From Tannerella sp. (lineage in GTDB: Bacteria; Bacteroidota; Bacteroidia; Bacteroidales; Tannerellaceae), in NCBI RefSeq assembly GCF_030528505.1, contig NZ_JAUMYS010000007.1, forward strand, positions 1 through 63,636: 63,636 nucleotides of DNA, read 5' to 3'. Position 1 is the stretch's first letter; each line of letters opens with the position of its first letter. Shown here piece by piece: positions 60,873-63,636 of the stretch. The translations under genes were made by a program, and so were the position numbers. Below the pieces are notes generated by a model that was not told the DNA's origin, searched no databases, and saw nothing but the letters and a program-made list of their open reading frames with translations.

Positions 60873-63371
60873 ATGATGAAACGGTCTATTTCTTTATTCT
60901 TACTTCTCCTGACATCGTTCGTGACGATGGCGCAGGTGACGACCGATCCGGCCATAGTGACGGAGACCGGAACGGTGAAAATCATTTTCGATGCATCGAA
61001 AGGAAATGGCGGGCTGAAAGGATATGCCGGCCCGGTTTATGCGCATACAGGCGTCATAACGAACAAGAGCACGAGCGGGAGCGACTGGAAGTATGCTCCT
61101 TCGTGGGGAGACAATCAAGAGAAATACAAACTGACTTCGCTGGGGGGCGACCGCTGGCAGCTGACTCTTTCGCCGAATGTCCGTACGTATTACGGTGTGC
61201 CGGTGGACGAGAAGATTCTTAAACTTGCTTTCGTTTTCCGCAGCGGCGACAAACAGAAAGAGGGAAAAGGAGAGGGCAACACCGATATCTTTGTGACACT
61301 GAACGAACAGGCGTTTGTTCCTTCGGCACCCGAACGCAAACCTCGTCCGGAAGGCATAACAGACGGGATAACGTATCGTGAAGACGGCTCTGTCGTGCTT
61401 TCGCTCTATGCTCCCGGGAAGCAGCATGTCCATCTCCTGGGCGACTTTAACGACTGGACAAAGAGTAACGACTGGCAGATGTACCGTGACGGCGATCATT
61501 GGTGGAGAACGGTCAGCGGACTGAAGAAAGGTGAAGAATATGCGTTCCAGTATCTTATTGATAATGCATTCAAAATCGCGGATGCTTATGCCGAGAAAAT
61601 ACTCGATCCGTGGAATGACCGTGCTATTCCCGCGGCCGTCTATCCCGGACTGAAACCTTATCCGATGCAGACGGAAGGTATCGTATCGGTGATGCGTACG
61701 GGCGCAGAGCCGTATCGATGGCAGACGACCGGTTTCGAACCGACGCCTGCCGAGCAGCTGGTGGTCTACGAGTTGCTCGTTCGCGATTTCACGAAAGAAG
61801 GTACGATCACAGCGGCCATCGACAAACTGGATTATCTGAAAGCCATGGGCGTGAATGCCATCGAACTGATGCCCGTGCAGGAGTTCGAAGGAAACGACAG
61901 TTGGGGGTATAATCCCTCGTTCTATTTTGCGCCCGACAAGGCTTACGGTACCCCCGACGACTATAAACGCTTCATCGACGAGGCTCACGCACGGGGCATG
62001 TCGGTCATCCTCGACGTTGTCTTCAATCATGCGACGCTCTCGCATCCTTTCGCACGTCTCTACTGGGATGGTACGACCGGGAAGCCGGCGGCCGACAATC
62101 CGTGGTTCAACGTCGATGCTCCGCACCCTTACAACGTATTCTCCGACTTCAATCATGAATATTCCGGCACCCGTGATTTCTTCAAACGGGTATTGAGTCA
62201 CTGGCTGACAGTTTATCGAATTGACGGCTTCCGGTTCGACCTGACGAAAGGATTTACGCAAACAAAATCGACCGAGTCGACGGCTTCTCGTTATGACGCG
62301 TCGCGTATCGCGATTCTGAAAGATTACCATGCGCATGTCCGGAAAATCAATCCGAAAGCGTATACGATTCTCGAACATTTCTGCGAAAACAAAGAGGAAA
62401 AAGAACTGGCCGATGAGGGGATGATGCTCTGGAACAATATGAATCACGCCTATTGCCAGTCGGCCATGGGATACAAAGACGGCAGCGGCCTGAAGGATGG
62501 CAGCGCGACCTCGCGGGGCTGGAAAGAGCATCGCCTGATGACGTATCAGGAAAGCCACGACGAAGAACGCACAATGTACAAAGCGAAAACGTGGGGCATC
62601 CCGCCGGTTAAGAGCGACGAGGCGACACGTCTTCGTCGGGCGGCGCTTAATGCCGCCTTTCTGCTGTGCACGCCGGGGCCGAAAATGATCTGGCAATTCG
62701 GTGAGCTGGGCTACGATTATTCGATCGAGGAGAATGGTCGTACGGGACGCAAGCCGGTACGGTGGGACTATTATGAAGATTCGCACCGTCATCATCTGTT
62801 CGACACGCACGCCAAGCTGCTCGCTTTGCGCAAGAAGCATCCCGGGCTATTTGCTTCACCCACCTCGGAGATGATGCATACCGAGGCGTCGGATTGGGAG
62901 AACGGCCGGCGCATCGCACTGCAACATACGGTGGCCGACTTGCTGTTGTTAGGTAATTTCACCGATAAGCCCTTATCCGTCCCGGCACAGTTCCCGACGA
63001 CCGGAAGATGGAAAAACATTTTCAGTGATACCGAAACTTTTCTGGAGATCGGAGCGAACGATAAGAACCGGGAGGTACTGCTACAACCTCACGGCTTTCA
63101 TCTCTATTTGCGGGAGCCGGGATTGTCGGCCAACGAGAAAGTCGAGGCCGTTGAACCATGTGAAATTCGTTTGCATGACGGAACGATCGTCGTCCGATCT
63201 GCAGAAAAGATCAGCCGGATAAGCCTGTACTCGTTCGGAGGCTATCTGCTTCGCGCCGTCGATTATGCCGACAGACTGGCCGTCACAGCTATTCCGTCGG
63301 GTATTTATCTGGTCACGGTACGTACGGCAAGCGGCAAAGTCTACAGCGAAAAGATCATTATCAACCGGTAG
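60873..63371 (+). CDS. Secreted GH13 alpha-amylase-family protein with T9SS sorting domain
   Basis: 832 residues. Signal peptide (1-20, ending TMA); an N-terminal beta-domain (about 28-145) perhaps starch-binding; a CBM48/E-set-like domain (about 165-250, VHLLGDFNDWTKS); GH13 catalytic barrel (about 290-700) with DVVFNH (381-386), nucleophile Asp456 in GFRFD, acid/base Glu501 in TILEHF and Asp563 in ESHDEE; and a C-terminal domain ending in AIPSGIYLVTVRT then EKIIINR, the pattern of a type A type-IX-secretion sorting signal. It should cleave alpha-1,4 or alpha-1,6 glucans at or outside the cell surface. Monocistronic. Confidence 0.92.
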   Translation: MMKRSISLFLLLLTSFVTMAQVTTDPAIVTETGTVKIIFDASKGNGGLKGYAGPVYAHTGVITNKSTSGSDWKYAPSWGDNQEKYKLTSLGGDRWQLTLSPNVRTYYGVPVDEKILKLAFVFRSGDKQKEGKGEGNTDIFVTLNEQAFVPSAPERKPRPEGITDGITYREDGSVVLSLYAPGKQHVHLLGDFNDWTKSNDWQMYRDGDHWWRTVSGLKKGEEYAFQYLIDNAFKIADAYAEKILDPWNDRAIPAAVYPGLKPYPMQTEGIVSVMRTGAEPYRWQTTGFEPTPAEQLVVYELLVRDFTKEGTITAAIDKLDYLKAMGVNAIELMPVQEFEGNDSWGYNPSFYFAPDKAYGTPDDYKRFIDEAHARGMSVILDVVFNHATLSHPFARLYWDGTTGKPAADNPWFNVDAPHPYNVFSDFNHEYSGTRDFFKRVLSHWLTVYRIDGFRFDLTKGFTQTKSTESTASRYDASRIAILKDYHAHVRKINPKAYTILEHFCENKEEKELADEGMMLWNNMNHAYCQSAMGYKDGSGLKDGSATSRGWKEHRLMTYQESHDEERTMYKAKTWGIPPVKSDEATRLRRAALNAAFLLCTPGPKMIWQFGELGYDYSIEENGRTGRKPVRWDYYEDSHRHHLFDTHAKLLALRKKHPGLFASPTSEMMHTEASDWENGRRIALQHTVADLLLLGNFTDKPLSVPAQFPTTGRWKNIFSDTETFLEIGANDKNREVLLQPHGFHLYLREPGLSANEKVEAVEPCEIRLHDGTIVVRSAEKISRISLYSFGGYLLRAVDYADRLAVTAIPSGIYLVTVRTASGKVYSEKIIINR

Positions 63372-63477
63372 TTGTATATCGGTTTGCATCTCGGGAAATC
63401 AATAAAACCCTATGCAGCATATGTTTTGTTTTAATCGAAACTCGGGGCTATTGTAAAAGAATGATTTTTTTACGCGC

Positions 63478-63528
63478 AGGGCTTAAAATCCGATAAGCAT
63501 AGAAAAAAATCCGATAAGCATCGGATTT
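63478..63528. repeat. Intergenic palindromic repeat, two units of 21-bp period
   Basis: TCCGATAAGCAT occurs at 63489-63500 and 63510-63521. The second copy completes a hairpin, AAATCCGAT (63507-63515), AAGC, ATCGGATTT (63520-63528), that could terminate the amylase transcript. The 14-mer CCGATAAGCATCGG is the exact reverse complement of the unit at 25391 inside the MITE-like element. The sequence begins CAGGGC, as does that element's end. Confidence 0.75.
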
Positions 63529-63603
63529 AAAATCTCTGCCTACAGAAATTCAATCGACCGGGCATGCCATGTATCTTCAAACCGGATTCCGCAATAGAAA
63601 GTA

Positions 63604-63636
63604 TAAGAATGAATTTCATTCAGGCTTTCAGCCCTC
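63604..63636. repeat. REP-like palindromic fragment at the right edge
   Basis: GAATGAATTTCATTC is a near-perfect palindrome, directly followed by AGGCTTTCAGCCCT. Its complement AGGGCTGAAAGCCT resembles dispersed REP-type sequences of Bacteroidota (from memory). The window ends here, so completeness cannot be judged. Confidence 0.4.

Noticed and set aside
60900-62840. Long minus-strand frame opposite the amylase gene
   Set aside because: It is antisense to a clearly recognisable GH13 enzyme with intact catalytic residues, and its translation shows no family features.

Overview
The window looks like a chromosomal segment of a Bacteroidales bacterium. Many intergenic regions carry the Bacteroidota -7 promoter element TAnnTTTG, and Shine-Dalgarno sequences are rare. 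There is a SusC/SusD pair, two DUF5686 outer-membrane proteins, an HU-like DUF4469 protein, a fused SecDF and pyruvate:ferredoxin oxidoreductase. A secreted amylase ends in what looks like a type IX secretion sorting domain. That domain plus a lipoprotein serpin suggests Tannerellaceae/Porphyromonadaceae (Tannerella or Parabacteroides relatives); the genus is inference.

Layout. 1-9.8 kb: HU/DUF4469 protein, SusC/SusD, a GH51-type lipoprotein that lacks both catalytic glutamates, and a serpin. 9.8-17.5 kb: leftward operon pdxJ-exbB-exbD-tonB-DJ-1; divergent NAD kinase, sharing a 20-bp palindrome built from two opposed -7 boxes; a candidate small RNA; and secDF. 17.5-18.5 kb: decayed genes, including a lipoprotein pseudogene. 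18.6-27.8 kb: PFOR, an AAA ATPase, a lipoprotein, ilvE, a 286-bp MITE-like insertion with 23-bp perfect terminal inverted repeats and a 10-bp target duplication, then flotillin and an NfeD-like partner. 27.8-35.5 kb: DUF5686 protein, an AspT-type transporter, and a tight four-gene set (nucleotidyltransferase, ATP-grasp, CDP-alcohol phosphotransferase, HAD) that probably builds an unusual phospholipid head group. 35.5-41.6 kb: heavy-metal RND efflux operon headed by a small His/Cys-rich protein. 41.7-51.4 kb: periplasmic 3-keto-glycoside-type pair, thioredoxin-like protein, bifunctional nuclease, RsmE, tetrapyrrole-methylase-fold methyltransferase, hexapeptide acetyltransferase, DUF5686 protein, nadC and a DUF4783 protein. 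51.5-60.6 kb: rlmH and an AT-rich exopolysaccharide locus (glycosyltransferases, acetyltransferase, Wzy, Wzx, methyltransferase). 60.9-63.4 kb: T9SS-type GH13 amylase, followed by intergenic repeats.

The main functional themes are glycan capture and hydrolysis (SusC/D, GH51-like, amylase, keto-glycoside pair) energised by ExbBD-TonB, envelope biogenesis (SecDF, lipid head-group cluster, exopolysaccharide), metal efflux and central metabolism. No tRNA, rRNA, CRISPR array or intact transposase was found.
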